64,000 nt of DNA from Rugalucina vietnamica (GCA_964017185.1 OZ024875.1:33365456-33429455); one strand, 5' to 3'. Shown: positions 47,118 to 58,915, counted from the first letter of the stretch. The notes: generated by a model not told the origin, from the letters alone. Numbers and translations are program-made.

Positions 47118-50100
47118 TTAGATCAGTTTAATAAGCAACAACTGGACATCCATTACATTTGTACAGGTTAGCCCAGTTCTTATTGGATTATCTTTTTCTG
47201 TCATCTGCTTGAAGAAATTATGAGAATCATTATTTTTGAGGAAGTTTTCCGGAGTTAGATTTGATGCCTTGGCTAGAGGAACCGTGTCCCTATTCACCAC
47301 CGCCCCTGCTGCGTCGGTGGGACCGTCCTGCCCGTCTGTACCAGCACTCAAAAACTCTACATGACTCTGCTGTAGGGCAATATTATCCTTTTCTTGCTCA
47401 AGCATTTTGTGATATTCAATGGCGAAAGCAAGGGCCATTTCCTGGTTGCGCCCACCAAGCCCTGTGCCCGTCACATGGACAATTGTCTCCCCTCCGCTGA
47501 TAACACATAAACTTTTCCCGCTATTATAAGCATGCCCTGCAGCTTCCCCAACGACCTTAAGCTGAGATTTTGTTAAACCCTCTCGGATCAGTTCCGTTTC
47601 AAGTCTTGATACATCCACTTTCTCTTCATCTGGCTGCTTATTACCAAACCCCAAAATCACATATTTTGCCAATGTAACAAACATCTGAGCAGCCATCGAA
47701 GCCTCTCCTTGTAACTGATTGGTCAAAATCAAAGGGACATAACCCAACGTTTCAGCCATCTTGGCTGCTGTTTCCGTAGCAACAGAATTTCGACCAATCA
47801 CGTAATTATGAACATGTTCCCAGTCATAAGTGAAACTTTTTTGTACAAGATCTGATGCTTTCTTGTGAGAAGCCTTATCCTCTAAGACGTCAATGACGAC
47901 CTTCGGTACCTTATCCATGACGGAGAGACGTTTCAGGAGTTGAAGGCACTGTCTCGGGGAGCTGAGAAGGGGAACAGTGGGTCCAGAGCTGATGATGTCA
48001 AGTTTGTCCTCAATCACATCGGATAATATCAAAGACACCACCTGTAAAACAGATTCAAATGAATATGTTTCAACGAATCAGATTTTTACTTCATAATGCA
48101 ACTGAAGAATTTGTTCATATGTCATGTTTTCCCAAAGTTCAATCTGTTAAAGTTTTGCTATGAAAATTTTTGCATGTTTGCACTGTAAACCTGAAAGCAA
48201 GGAGAAAATGCAATGTATGTGCAAAAGTATTTTTTTTCTCCAAAAGCAGCTGTTGTTGTATATCAAGACTTCAGCCCCATGAATGTCACACTTCAGGTTT
48301 AATTGAGCAGGGTCAGTTATCTTAATCAACATTCTTTAGAAAGTCTAACACAGGCAGTGTAACAGTAACGTGTACATTATTGTGACATTGCTTCTGCAGA
48401 AGAACATGTTATTTCTTTTACCCTGGCAGGTTTAGCTATATGAGCCAATCCTCCTCCTTTCAATATCTCAATATTCTGCCTCACGTAGTTGAGTTCTTGT
48501 ATAGTAGCTCCAGCTTTAGACAGGATGTCAGCTAGCTCTATGGCTTTTTTCAAAGTGATGGGTGGTATGGGGGAGGGAAGCAGAGCTGAGCCGCCACCTG
48601 AAAAAAAAAAAAAAAATTGTCTAGTATTTCAATATTCTGTCGTACCTAGTTCAGTTCTTGTATGGTTGCCCCAGCTTTAGACAGAATATCCACTGGCTTG
48701 ACGGCTTTGTTCGGAGCAATGGGTGGAATGAAGAGGGGAGCAGAGCAGAGACCATGCCAAAAAAATTTTTATCAGAAATATTATATATATTTATTTAACC
48801 CTCCACCTTGTTCTTTAGGACGTAGTTGAGGTCTTGTATCATCACCCTACTTTAGAAAGGATATCAGCTAACCCTAAGGCTTTGTATAGGGTGATAGTTA
48901 TTATAGGGTCTTACTTAAGTAATGAAAAGCTAATCAGCAGGTTTGTTTTCAAGCTAGTTTAAACCCTTCCTTTAATATCTAAATCAAAAGAAAAGCTCAA
49001 TTTGCATATGATCTGATCAAAAATCCTGAAATCCAAATTCCTTGCATCGGAATTCCAATCATACATTACCTGAGATGAGGACAATAAGTATATCTGTATC
49101 ATGTAGACCCTTGGTCAGATCTAAGACTGCCATTGCAGCATGGTGAGAGTCAGCATCGGGAAGATTATTCCTCGCTCCTTCAAATACTTCGATCTTTGAG
49201 GATGATGGTACACACATATCACTAGAATAAACATAATCAACATAACTTCTGTGGCTTATTAATTTGTTTGTATTAAGGTTTAACATCCAAGCAAACAAAA
49301 TCCAAGATTGTCGGAATGGAGCCACTAAATGCTGCATATTAACTAGTACAATGGGAGTGTTAATGAATCTTGCTAAAAGACGCAATTAAGGGCCAGTGGA
49401 GATCGAACCCAGTTCCTGTCCATTAACTCATTTAAGCTTGGCGTTCTTTTTGTGGGACAAAGCCAAACAGTATAGCCCCAGATGTGATGCCGCAGAATGC
49501 GGCGTCCCATCTGGGGCTATTCTGTTTGCTTAGTGAAATTTCATCGAAAATTTGAATAAAATTTAAAAATCACACCTGAAGCCCCTTAAAATGAAAATGG
49601 ACTCATCCAATTGATAATGATGGGAGAATCCATTTGTCAAATATGGGTTAAGCATCCGATGCTCTACAACTTACCATGCCACCACACTCCATGAATAACA
49701 GAATTTGTGAGTTTAAATGTAATTCAGCAATGCAGATGAAATGAAAATGTTTTCACGACAGACTCTATCAAGGAATTCTTTTCAAGTGACTTCCAAGCAC
49801 ACACCAAAAATCCCTCTCAATCTAAGTAAATGAGCCAATTACTGATTGATTTCACAACATGGACAGTAAGCAAAATTCTGTTAATCTGACAGTCGATGCT
49901 CTGAACCTAATACACAGCTGAAGGGATTTTATTTTTTTTTGCCGCTCAATGAAAATTCTTTATTATATTCTTATATCAAGCTGTCATAAAAAATTGCTAT
50001 CCAATACAATACAACTTACTATCTTCCGTGTGTTTTGAAGAGCTCCCTAGATCCATATGGAATACTGATGACTCCCCTGACAATGTGCTGACCAATCAGA

Positions 50101-52502
50101 TCCTCCAGAGTTTTGGCCATACCGGACACAGCTTTCCCGAAACCAACAACAAAGACATTCTTCTTCAGAGTGTAAGTTTTACCATCAACTGTCATCTTGG
50201 TTCCTATCGCAGAAGAAAATTTGAGCCAGTGCATGAGAAAACCAACAATCTGCATATGCGAAACCAAAGGCGCAGATCAGCTGTGCAGTAACTGCTTCAG
50301 CGACTGTACAGACCAGTTCATGTCAGACCTGGTTGGAAAGCCAAATTGTTGGTTTTCTCATGCGAAGGCTCATATTTTAGCATTATCGAGACTACATCGC
50401 AAAAACATGCCCACGCAATATACAGATTTTTCTAACAGCTTTAAAAATTAGAAATTTCCCGTTTTTTTGTTTGTTTTTGGTTGTTTTTTTTTTCTTCTTT
50501 TGCTTAATTATAGATTGTGAGTACATGTTAGAACTGCCCTGTCAACCTCTTTTCACCCTAGGTTTACTATATAAAAGTATGACCTGTATGGACCCCAGGG
50601 GCAGGGTTGGCAGGATCTGTAAACAGGAGTACTACATGTACATTACTACAAACAAAATAAAAAAAATCTGGGCCTTGTGGTTTCAGAGAAAAGATTTTTT
50701 TTTTTTATTTTCCCATTGTAAGTATGGAATCTAATGACCCTCACGATGGGGCCATATTTGATGCCAGGGGCATAAGTCACTTGATTTATGAAAAGCTCTA
50801 CATAACAATGCAGCAAACCAAATATAGAAGCTGTGGTTCTTGTGGTTTAAGAGAAGAAGATTTTCATGTGATTCCGATTATAAGCCTAAGGCAGATAATG
50901 ATGCCCCCGGGGCAAGGCTTGTATGGAGCCCAGGGGCACAGTTTGGAGTACTATAAATTGCTACACACAAAATCTTAAAGCTATGGGCCGTGTGTTTTCC
51001 GAGAAGAAGATTTGTTTTTGTTTTTCCCATTGCAAGTCTATGGGAGCTATCTGTTGCCAAAGAAGCCAGAGTTCTGATCCCACCTGACCCAAAACCTAAT
51101 ACAACCTTTCCCCCATCTCAATGACGCTTCATGTGATTTGATTGCAACTGGCTAACTAGACGTTGCAGAGATATTTGCATCTGAAAGTGTGAACGGACGC
51201 ACAGATAGACTGCGGCTCAGGTCCCATCCTATAAGCTCACCTTGTATACCTTTGGCTCAGGTGAGCTAATAAATACTTACAGGTTGATACCCTTGTTGAC
51301 CTCTTTAGTTTATGGTGTAACAAATCTCTGATACATGAGCCTCCTCATGGGAAAACCGACAATTTGCATAGGCAAAAACAAAGGCGCAGATCAGCTCTTC
51401 GCACCACGCTTATATGAGTTAAAGAAAATTATACTAAGTATTACCATCCTCCGAAACTTTCAGTGCCTGAGTCATCAGCTGCTGAGGACGGACCGACTCG
51501 ACGGCACAGTCAAACAGCGCCAGAGCATCCTGCCGGAACTTCCTCACCTCCGGCTGATTCTGTCTCTCTGATACACTCATGAGTGGTCTAGACTGATATA
51601 ACAATGACCTGAAATACAAATTGAGCATGTGCATGAGAAAACAAACAATTTGGGATTCCGACCAGGTCCGACATAAACCGGCCGGTACAGTCACAGAAGC
51701 CAGCTAGAAGCTTGAAATTTCAGATTTAAGAAGAAGAGGGATTGTACTATCCATGTGGCGAAAACAAAGGCGCTGATCAGCTTCGCAGTTTCTGCGAAGC
51801 TGATCTGCGCCTTTGTTTTTGCCTATGCAGATTGTTGGTTTTCCCATATGGTGGCTCAAATTATCAAACGATAATTTACAAAATGATTCAAGTTTACTCA
51901 TCCTTCTGCCAGTACTGTTACTACCGAGGCCACTTTGGCTCCATTCCTACAGAACAGCATGATCAAACAAGTGGCCAAGTCAAAACGCCTTGGATTCGAA
52001 CCTGACACCTCTGCCCAGCTGTCCTTAAGCAAATAATGGTACTATCCGGGAAGCTAAGGCTCAGCAGCAACAGCTCGGGGGAAGTTTTTAACTTGAATAT
52101 TATTAATAATGAAATCAAACAAAGAAAATTTGGCATCTAGCAAGTTAGTTGTTCATCGTTTTCTATCAATGGTGGTAGCACAGCCAATCTATGCCACTGT
52201 TTTTCTCATATACATATACAAAGTTTTAACATGACACATCACCATATTTTGTCAATAAATATAGGCAACTTACATGAAACCTTTATGCATAAACATTCAT
52301 TTCTACAACCACAAAAAAAATCAAGACAGCATGATTGATTTACAAAACAGCATCAATCTTTAACATCACAAAACAACAAATTGCAGTTTTCTTACCTGTG
52401 TTTAATTATTGATTGTGCGGTAACACATGTCCACCTATGGCAGTGCGTCTTCACTATAACCTGCTGTAATCTAGACAGTCCTCTCCCAAATATAGTTGAC
52501 AT
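47118..52502 (-). CDS. GLYCTK: Glycerate kinase, six exons
   Basis: Exons 52502-52396, 51608-51445, 50203-50020, 49221-49070, 48597-48422 and 48041-47118 join in phase to 568 codons plus TAA. The first 35 or so residues are basic and hydroxyl-rich (FGRGLSRLQQVIVKTHCHRW), fitting a mitochondrial presequence. Then come VFVVGFGKAVSGMA, the ISGGGSALLPSP loop at about 203-211, and the C-terminal MOFRL domain with SGGETIVHVTGTGLGGRNQE and SAGTDGQDGPTDAAG. The enzyme phosphorylates D-glycerate using ATP, in serine and fructose catabolism. Human GLYCTK is slightly shorter (about 520 residues). Introns are loaded with MITE family A, a SINE and relics of exon 5. The last exon carries over half of the protein, as often in this family. 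Confidence 0.94.
48605..48745 (-). pseudogene. Decayed duplicate 1 of GLYCTK exon 5
   Basis: On the minus strand it reads SALLPS, later DILSKAGATIQELN, a stop, then VRQNIEIL, against exon 5 SALLPSPIPPITLKKAIELA to GATIQELNYVRQNIEIL. TAC of the real exon is TAG here. It lies directly upstream of the real exon's acceptor (exon start 48597). Confidence 0.85.
48795..48900 (-). pseudogene. Decayed duplicate 2 of GLYCTK exon 5
   Basis: GCTGATATCCTTTCTAAAGT, then ATACAAGACCTCAACTACGT match the exon core GCTGACATCCTGTCTAAAGC and ATACAAGAACTCAACTACGT. An 11-bp region in between is disrupted and no frame survives. It is older than duplicate 1. Confidence 0.75.
49255..49440 (-). mobile_element. tRNA-derived SINE, reverse orientation
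   Basis: On the minus strand a good B box GGGTTCGATCTCC (near 49405) is followed by about 130 bp. The tail is GGATGTTAAACCTTAATACA plus an A-rich end at 49255. It lies in GLYCTK intron 3, about 35 bp before exon 4. Confidence 0.7.
49450..49655. repeat. Dispersed repeat F, copy 3
   Basis: A hairpin of TAGCCCCAGATG and CATCTGGGGCTA with GCCGCAGAATGCGGC at its tip is followed by AAATTTAAAAATCACACCTG, AAAATGAAAATGGACTCATC and TCAAATATGGGTTAA. Confidence 0.78.
50222..50372. mobile_element. MITE family A, shortened, inverted orientation
   Basis: TGAGCCAGTGCATGAGAAAA at the left end starts about 19 bp from the acceptor of GLYCTK exon 3 (exon start 50203). CATATGCGAAACCAAAGGCG follows, then CATGCGAAGGCTCA at the right. 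Confidence 0.85.
50515..51268. mobile_element. Dispersed repeat with two internal subunits (CCCCAGGGGCA type)
   Basis: Subunits starting GACCCCAGGGGCAGGGTTGG (50591) and GAGCCCAGGGGCACAGTTTG (50927) share ACTACAxACAAAAT, GGGCC.TGTG, AGAAGATTTT and TTTTCCCATTG.AAGT blocks. The end TATAAGCTCACCTTGTATAC then TTTGGCTCAGGTGAGCTAA is the usual terminus of a repeat widespread in bivalves. Confidence 0.75.
51335..51402. mobile_element. MITE family A, left-end fragment
   Basis: TGAGCCTCCTCATGGGAAAA to GGCGCAGATCAGCTCTTCGC. The right half is missing. Lies in GLYCTK intron 2. Confidence 0.8.
51624..51857. mobile_element. MITE family A, in GLYCTK intron 1
   Basis: Near full-length (234 bp): TGAGCATGTGCATGAGAAAA to CATATGGTGGCTCA, palindrome GCTGATCAGCTTCGCAGTTT with its mirror. 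It lies about 16 bp upstream (gene sense) of the exon starting at 51608. Confidence 0.9.
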
Positions 52503-52583
52503 TGTATCAGGTTACACTCGGGTCAAGGTCTGGTCATAGTCACTGATAAGGCAGCATAGCTGACCTGTAAAGTATCAAAATAA

Positions 52584-52830
52584 ATGAGCCTTCGCATGAG
52601 AAAACCAATACAACAATTTGGGTTTTGGACTAGGTCTGACACAGACCGGCATGTACAGTCACAGAAGCATGCTAGAAGCTTGAAATTTATTTCGGATATA
52701 AGAAGAACAGGGATCAGACTATCTGTGTAGCAAAAACAAAGACGCTGATCAGCTGTGCAGTTACTGCACAGCTGATTTGCATCTTTGTTTTTGCCTATGC
52801 ATCTTGTTGGTTTTCTTCTGCGGTGGTTAA
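52584..52830. mobile_element. MITE family A, just upstream of GLYCTK exon 1
   Basis: TGAGCCTTCGCATGAGAAAA at the left, CTTCTGCGGTGGTTA at the right, palindrome intact. It lies 80 bp upstream of the start codon, so it overlaps the 5' untranslated or promoter region of GLYCTK. Confidence 0.88.
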
Positions 52831-53369
52831 ATTGAAGTGAAAGTCATAAGTTTTGGGACACCCAAATTATTTCTATAACAATCATTACTCAAAGTAAAAC
52901 AAAAAGTCCTTTTACAGTACTACAAGAGTGATTTCTAAAGATAAAAACAATGCAGACTCTTATAACTTGAAGCAGTCTGACTTTGCCAAATACTTTACTT
53001 TTATAACAAACCCATATATCCAAGAAACTGAAAACATTCCAGTGCCTTAACATGATGTGAAGATTAAAAATTTGAATCATGAATTACATGTACATGTATC
53101 ACCAAATAATTTAGCTACTATCGACATGCAGAGTTACAAAAGAAACTTTTACTTTAAGGATGTGGTTTGTTACCCTAATCAATCAACTTCATGACCCAAA
53201 CCATCACACAATTTCCTGTTAAAGGATACCGAACAATTTAAAAATTTAAAAGTACATCTATATATTTACTATTGTGTCGAATCAACATGTACTTTTACAG
53301 CTGATAGTTCTGAAATATGTTACGCATAGTTAAACAGAAGCCTTTATAAACATCGATAAAAATCTGTGT

Positions 53370-53560
53370 CGAGAGAAAATTGGATTTCTGTATATGCAAA
53401 AACAAAGATGCAGATCAGCTGTGCTGTAAATGCCTAGCTGATCAGAGCCTTTATTTTCACTGCATGGATAGTACAATTCTTCTTTTACTTATATCAAAAA
53501 TGTCTAGCCTTCTTCTGTTGACAAGTCAAAGGACCGTTGATTTTTTTCTATAAGTTCAAC
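53370..53560. mobile_element. MITE family A, degraded
   Basis: Contains GCAAAAACAAAGATGCAGAT, CAGCTGTGCTGTAAATGCCT, GCTGATCAGAGCCTTTATTT and TTCTTTTACTTATATCAAAA in family order. The ends are eroded. Confidence 0.7.
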
Positions 53561-53926
53561 AGTCATGACCATAAGCTCTGACCTGTGTCTTCTCTGGCTG
53601 CTATATAATTTTTGTGTTATATTAGTATCAAAAACAATAAACATTAAAGAAAAAAAAGACTTTGGACACAGTAAACTCATGAGAAGTTACTTTCAAATTC
53701 AATACATTGTAGCAGCTCGTAGATAAATTGGCATGTTTGACAGGACGCTGAGTACTCACGACATCCCAAAACATAAAGTTCTACAAGTTCTGTCTACAAG
53801 CTACGATATCACGGGGAAACCCATAAGGGGTCAATAGCTGCCAGTCAAAACTAAGAGGCTATTTTAATGTCAGAGAAGTCTCAGATTAGAAACAGGGTAG
53901 CACTTTAAAAAGGAAAGGATTAACCA

Positions 53927-54296
53927 ATCATATCAAATTTAGTGAATTATTTTATGCACAATTATTATTAAACTTAAAATGAAAGTGGCAATGCAAAGGA
54001 AATGTCACAATTGATATTAACATGACATCTTCATAAAAATATGTAGGTTTGATGCAAAGAGAGGAAATTGCATTTTATCGTGCGAAAGTTTGTCTGATAG
54101 ACGCTTGCACGATCATATCAAATTTAGTGAATTATTTTATGCACAATTATTATCAAACTTAAAATGAAAGTGGCAATGCAAAGGAAATGTCACAATTGAT
54201 ATTAACATGACATCTTCATAAAAATATGTAGGTTTGATGCAAAGAGAGGAAATTGCATTTTATCGTGCGAAAGTTTGTCTGATAGACGCTTGCACA
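53927..54296. repeat. 185-bp perfect tandem duplication
   Basis: Two adjacent copies start ATCATATCAAATTTAGTGAA at 53927 and 54112 and end ATAGACGCTTGCAC. I see only one or two substitutions between them, so the duplication is very recent, or an assembly artefact. Confidence 0.95.
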
Positions 54297-54299
54297 ATC

Positions 54300-55584
54300 T
54301 TCACTATGATAAATTATGGGATCCTATTAGTTACAGGCAAGAGCTTCAGTGGCTTTGTTTCTATGGCAAATGTAACGGGAAACCAGGCATAGCTGTCTTG
54401 GGGATATAAGGCACATGATTCAGTGATTTTCGTTACTCAGTGGTTGAGCTAGAAGGGCGTCAGAGGGGGGAGCACCCTGGCCTCAATTTGAAAATGAGAA
54501 ATGCCTCCTGCCCTTTTGGACTCCAAAGGGTGGCACTCTGTCGTTCTCAGATCATTTAAATATTGAAGAATACATAATATTTGACATTTCTGTATAAGAA
54601 TTGTATTTATCTTTTGAATAAAAAGCATTTAAATGAGAGGAAATAGCTAAAAGTAGCCAAAAAGTGCCCTTAATAATGAGAAAATGGCGCTATATGCGTA
54701 CTCATAGCAGAATTTTGCGCACAGAGTGCCCTTGTACTGACAATATGCACCCTACCCTCTCTGAAACTTAGCTCTACCACTGTTACTGGTTTCTGTAGCA
54801 ACAGGCGAAGGTGTTCACTTAGTAAGCCGATTACAGACAACAAAGAAATTGAGCCAAGCCTGTCTCGAACTTGTTCATCCAAGTTCTCCTGTAAGTCCAG
54901 CTTGCAAGAGAGGATTTACAAGTAGTAGACTGCAGAGATTGGGTCTTGACCCAACTAGATTTCTTGTATTCAGCAGTCGAATCGAGAGGAAGCTCCAGCC
55001 GGTTTAGGGTTGAGCAGTGGTGGTGCGGAGCAGTGGTTGAAGCTAATCAGATCACATTTTCTAGATTTAAATTTTTTGAATATATAGGTGATTAGTTCAT
55101 TGCAGTGCCAGTGGCAAGAAAGCCCATCCGAAAATTTATATATACGTTTATACATTTAATGAATTGTTCGAAACACACTACAGTAGCTTGACTATAACAA
55201 GAGACACTTCTGTTCTTAGATGTTCATCTGGTGTGAGCAAATATATGAAATTGTATGTGCACGGTTGTCAAGGCCAAACACTGGTACGAATCTTCTGGTC
55301 TTTGACATTATAAAGGCCGAATCGCTTATAAATTATGTGGGTCAATTTGCAAGTGTTTTCAAATTCATTTTGTTTCCCTATGGTTTCATATAATACACAA
55401 TGATCTGCGGTTCCAATCGTATAATGATTGCCAGACCTCAAATATAGAATTTCTTGCACAATGTCAAGGTAAATGTCGATCAGCTGTCCCAAAATTGGAC
55501 CATTTTTAGTAAGTACAATTATATGGTTGGGCTTAAATTATGTAGCTAATTGGGTAGTTGGAATTCGGAATGTTGAAACGTTAA

Positions 55585-55585
<1 letters not shown>
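54300..55585. other. Intergenic, nothing recognised
   Basis: Short open frames here have no family resemblance that I can name, and no terminal repeats or RNA signals were found. Confidence 0.4.

Positions 55586-55587
<2 letters not shown>

Positions 55588-55642
<55 letters not shown>
55588..55642. repeat. (ATT)n microsatellite
   Basis: About 18 uninterrupted ATT units. Confidence 0.97.
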
Positions 55643-55643
<1 letters not shown>

Positions 55644-56011
55644 ATGCAAAATAATTTCAAATAAAATCCGAACAAATGTACTCGCGTATAAGATCAGAGT
55701 GGTTTTAGTTACCTGTATTTTTAATTCTTTCTAAGCTGGAAGCTACATGTACATCATATGTAGTCGATAATGCAAAAAATGGGACTATAACTGGGATACC
55801 CAATTTCAAATCAGGCGTCGTAACCATTAACCCATGGATCGGAGACTCCCCAATACTAGCGACAGGACTGTGTACCCCATTCCCAACACATCATCCAAAA
55901 ATCTGGTATCACGAGCCACCCGAAAAATAATTTGAAAAATAATTTGAAATGAAAAATGTTCTTCTTTTCTTTAAAATCAACAAATAATAAAGTAGTCAAA
56001 TTAAGAACTTG

Positions 56012-56235
56012 GCGGCCCAGATGGCCGAGTGGTTAAGAGCGCAGATATTTCATTAAACATTTGATCATGTGCGACGAACCAAGTTCTGCTTGCAGGTGTG
56101 TCAGGTGTTTTTTCTCTGGGTTCTCCCATTTTCGCCCCTGATTGTGTGTGTGTGTGGGGGGGGGGGTACTGCTATTCAAAACTTTGCCCAAAAATCGATC
56201 CAACCTATGTATCCAGAAATTAATTAATGTTAAAG
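56012..56235 (+). mobile_element. tRNA(Ser/Leu)-derived SINE
   Basis: The head GGCGGCCCAGATGGCCGAGT then GGTTAAGAGCGCAGAT is clearly tRNA-like, with the A box TGGCCGAGTGG. The B-box region is decayed and no cloverleaf closes, so this is not a functional tRNA gene. Confidence 0.65.
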
Positions 56236-56639
56236 TAGAAATGGAAATACCAAGAATTGACAAACTTAATTTAAAAATCCAACCCAGACATCAGCCGGAA
56301 ATGAAATGACAATATCAGACACCACATAAATTTAACAACATATATGACTAATGACTAGCTGTTTCCCAGCAAGGTAGCCATCTGGCCAGCATCAACCTAA
56401 GGCAAACAATGGTGAGTATAATGGAGAGACATCAGGATAAACAAATAACGCAAATAAAATCACAAAAGAACAACTTTGGAACGCTCAGAAAAGTATTTAG
56501 GTGGTTTAAAACGATTTTAAGGGAACCTGATCCCAATTTTCCTCCAATAAACATGACATTTTACCCATTTTTCCAAACTTGCATTGATGCTGGTTTCTGC
56601 TGGTCCTATTTTTTTCATTTTTTGGCTGCGATATAGTTG

Positions 56640-56865
56640 TGCTACTTGTGCTTTTTATGTGTGTTTTCATATATTTTGGTAACTGAATGGCAACCTTTAG
56701 GGAAACGACTGCTCAGTCGGTTTAGTATATGTTCTCTTTGTATCAGCATTAAACTAATCGTTTTTGTTGTCGCTGTTGTTTGGGTTTTTTCTGCGGTTTT
56801 AGGGTGGCAATAACATTTTTTTATTGCACAAGCTTCTGATCATTGTCTGCTTTTACCTTTCCAGC
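56640..56865 (+). mobile_element. Repeat B, old divergent copy
   Basis: TGTGTTTTCATATATTTTGG, then AACTGAATGGCAACCTTTAG, GACTGCTCAGTCGGTTTAG and a TCTGATCATTGTCTGCTTTT end follow the block order of repeat B with many substitutions. Confidence 0.6.
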
Positions 56866-56869
56866 CTGA

Positions 56870-58230
56870 ATGCTATCAATATTGGAGATACAGATTAAAA
56901 TAACCCCCATTAATGAGTCATTTATTAGGTTGCAACTTGCATATTTTGAACGGGAGGAAAATATATCTAATGTCGGCATTATGGAAAAAATTAGTCTATC
57001 TATTGTAAACTACTTAAGGCTACTTTAGACTACATGTGAAGGCTTAAGTCATGGTACCGTAGAGTAGAAATATGAAACAATTTCAAACAAGCAAAAATAT
57101 GGTTTCAGATGACAAAGCCTATGGGTGTCTAACTGTACCTGACAAACTTGTTACTATGACACGAATCTAGAGACAGAATCTGATTTTATGAAGATTCTGC
57201 AATGGCCATCATCATATTGATGTCAATGACTGTCTCAATGCTCGAGACCTGATGATTGGGATGGCTTGGCCGGGACGTCTGGCGTCCGGAGTTTATCATT
57301 GTAGACGTACTCAGCTACCGTGTCTCGTGGAGCGGATCAGTTTATGTTTATCTAAGGAGGCTGCTTGTTTCTTGCAAAAACCTTCCGTCACTTTAATATC
57401 AGATGTTTTGGGTTTAGGGACACTGAAAAAATAAATGCGTCTGTCGCGCTATTTATATTCAGTAACGGTTACGTTTATATTTCTCTTTACTTTGATTTAT
57501 TTTTACCGCAATTGCAATTTCATCAAATAAATGTCTTCAAATTATTCCAGTATCACGGGGATCCATCAGTTAATCGTTATTATTGCATAAAACCCCGTGT
57601 CACACGATATTAATAGCCATATATTAATGAAAAGAAAGCCATGTACATGTATTAATGGGTAACTGAAATCCGCCGGGAACAAGCATATTGAATGAAAACT
57701 TTTACGCGTATGAAAACGTAATGGGGCTATAAAATACAGTACACCGTTTTTCTTTCGTTTTTGCAGAATTTTGCAGAATTTATGCAATAATAGCGAAAAA
57801 TGAGTTTGTCATTGATTAACATTCGCTACGCCCTCGGTTTTCAACACTTCCCTCCGGACCTAGCGAATTGTAATGAATGGAAAATCACATTTGAACCCTA
57901 TATTATTGATGTGCAGTTGTTTGATAATACATACCATACTTGACAAAAGGGCCATTTTTGTTTGTGTCCCACTCGTACGAAACCAATCCTAGAACTAAAG
58001 ACAAATGTTTATTTGAACATCAGGCTAACAAAAATTATTTCTGTAAAAATGTATAATATCAAATATTGCGCTTTTGGCCTGGGAGTAGATCTATACATTG
58101 TATCTCTGTTAAAATTTTTGAAAATGTTTACACGTCGATAATGCCAATACGAGTGCCGACGAAAGTGCACTTGGCTTACCGTAACGCTTGATATTGGCTG
58201 TTGAGTACATGTAGTGATAGACCATAATAT
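56870..58230. other. Intergenic, nothing recognised
   Basis: Short frames only. None resembles a known family to me, and no splice-consistent exon chain is seen. Confidence 0.4.
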
Positions 58231-58235
58231 CGGGC

Positions 58236-58325
58236 ACATGACGTCAAAATGACGTCATATCAACGTCGATGCGACGTTGTGACGTCGCATCGACGTCGAT
58301 TTGACGTCATTATGACGTCATGTGC
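58236..58325. repeat. 44-bp-arm palindrome with four TGACGTCA octamers
   Basis: The left arm runs GCACATGACGTCAAAATGAC to CGATGCGACGT. The right arm is its mirror with three mismatches, and the loop is about 4 bp. TGACGTCA occurs twice per arm. Confidence 0.93.
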
Positions 58326-58464
58326 CTGCTGGGATTGGAGTATATCAGTCAATGCTGAATATTGCATATTCAAGCAACAGATATTAGAATCTGGTTCATC
58401 ACAGTGCTTACAAATGATGTTTTCTGTCATTAACCAACGAGCTAGGAAGCTTCTAATGGTACAT

Positions 58465-58915
58465 ATGCATTTCTCAACTAATTTGGTTTGCCAGAGTCTG
58501 CAGTCATGTCACGGACTTCAACGTTCGAAATAAATTCACGTTGGCTCCATGTTGCCATATCTAAAGGGTCACTGAAGAGGCTGAAGTAGCCGAAACCATG
58601 GTATGGCCTATACCCATTCTCATTAATATATTCGCTGCTCATAAAGGATCTCAGTTTTTATTTTTGTTAACAGCCAAACTTCTCAAGCAGGGCTATCGGT
58701 AGTCCGACAATCGGGCTTTCGTTCCGTTCACTTCAGTTATTTTGTTGTTCGTGAACTCCACTGACAAAGCTGGAGAGAATGGTACCCGGCTCGGAGGCGG
58801 CGGACGACTTGTAGATCTGCAGTTAGGCTATCGGTTACCGGGTATCATAAACTTCGAAAAAAATCTCCACGATTTCCAAATTATTTAATGTTGGGTTAAA
58901 GATACTTTAACGTTA
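58465..58915 (+). mobile_element. Broken reverse-transcriptase tail of the repeat B element
   Basis: CAACTAATTTGGTTTGCCAG, then GACTTCAACGTTCGAAATAA match the RT tail at 10625-10690. Further downstream AAACTTCTCAAGCAGGGCTA and CATAAACTTCGAAAAAA continue it after two interruptions. Confidence 0.75.

Noticed and set aside
47261-47500. 79-codon plus-strand frame inside GLYCTK exon 6
   Set aside because: Antisense shadow of the conserved MOFRL domain coding sequence.
56017-56110. Possible tRNA gene
   Set aside because: The 5' half is tRNA-like but the T-arm and acceptor stem do not close; it fits a SINE head.
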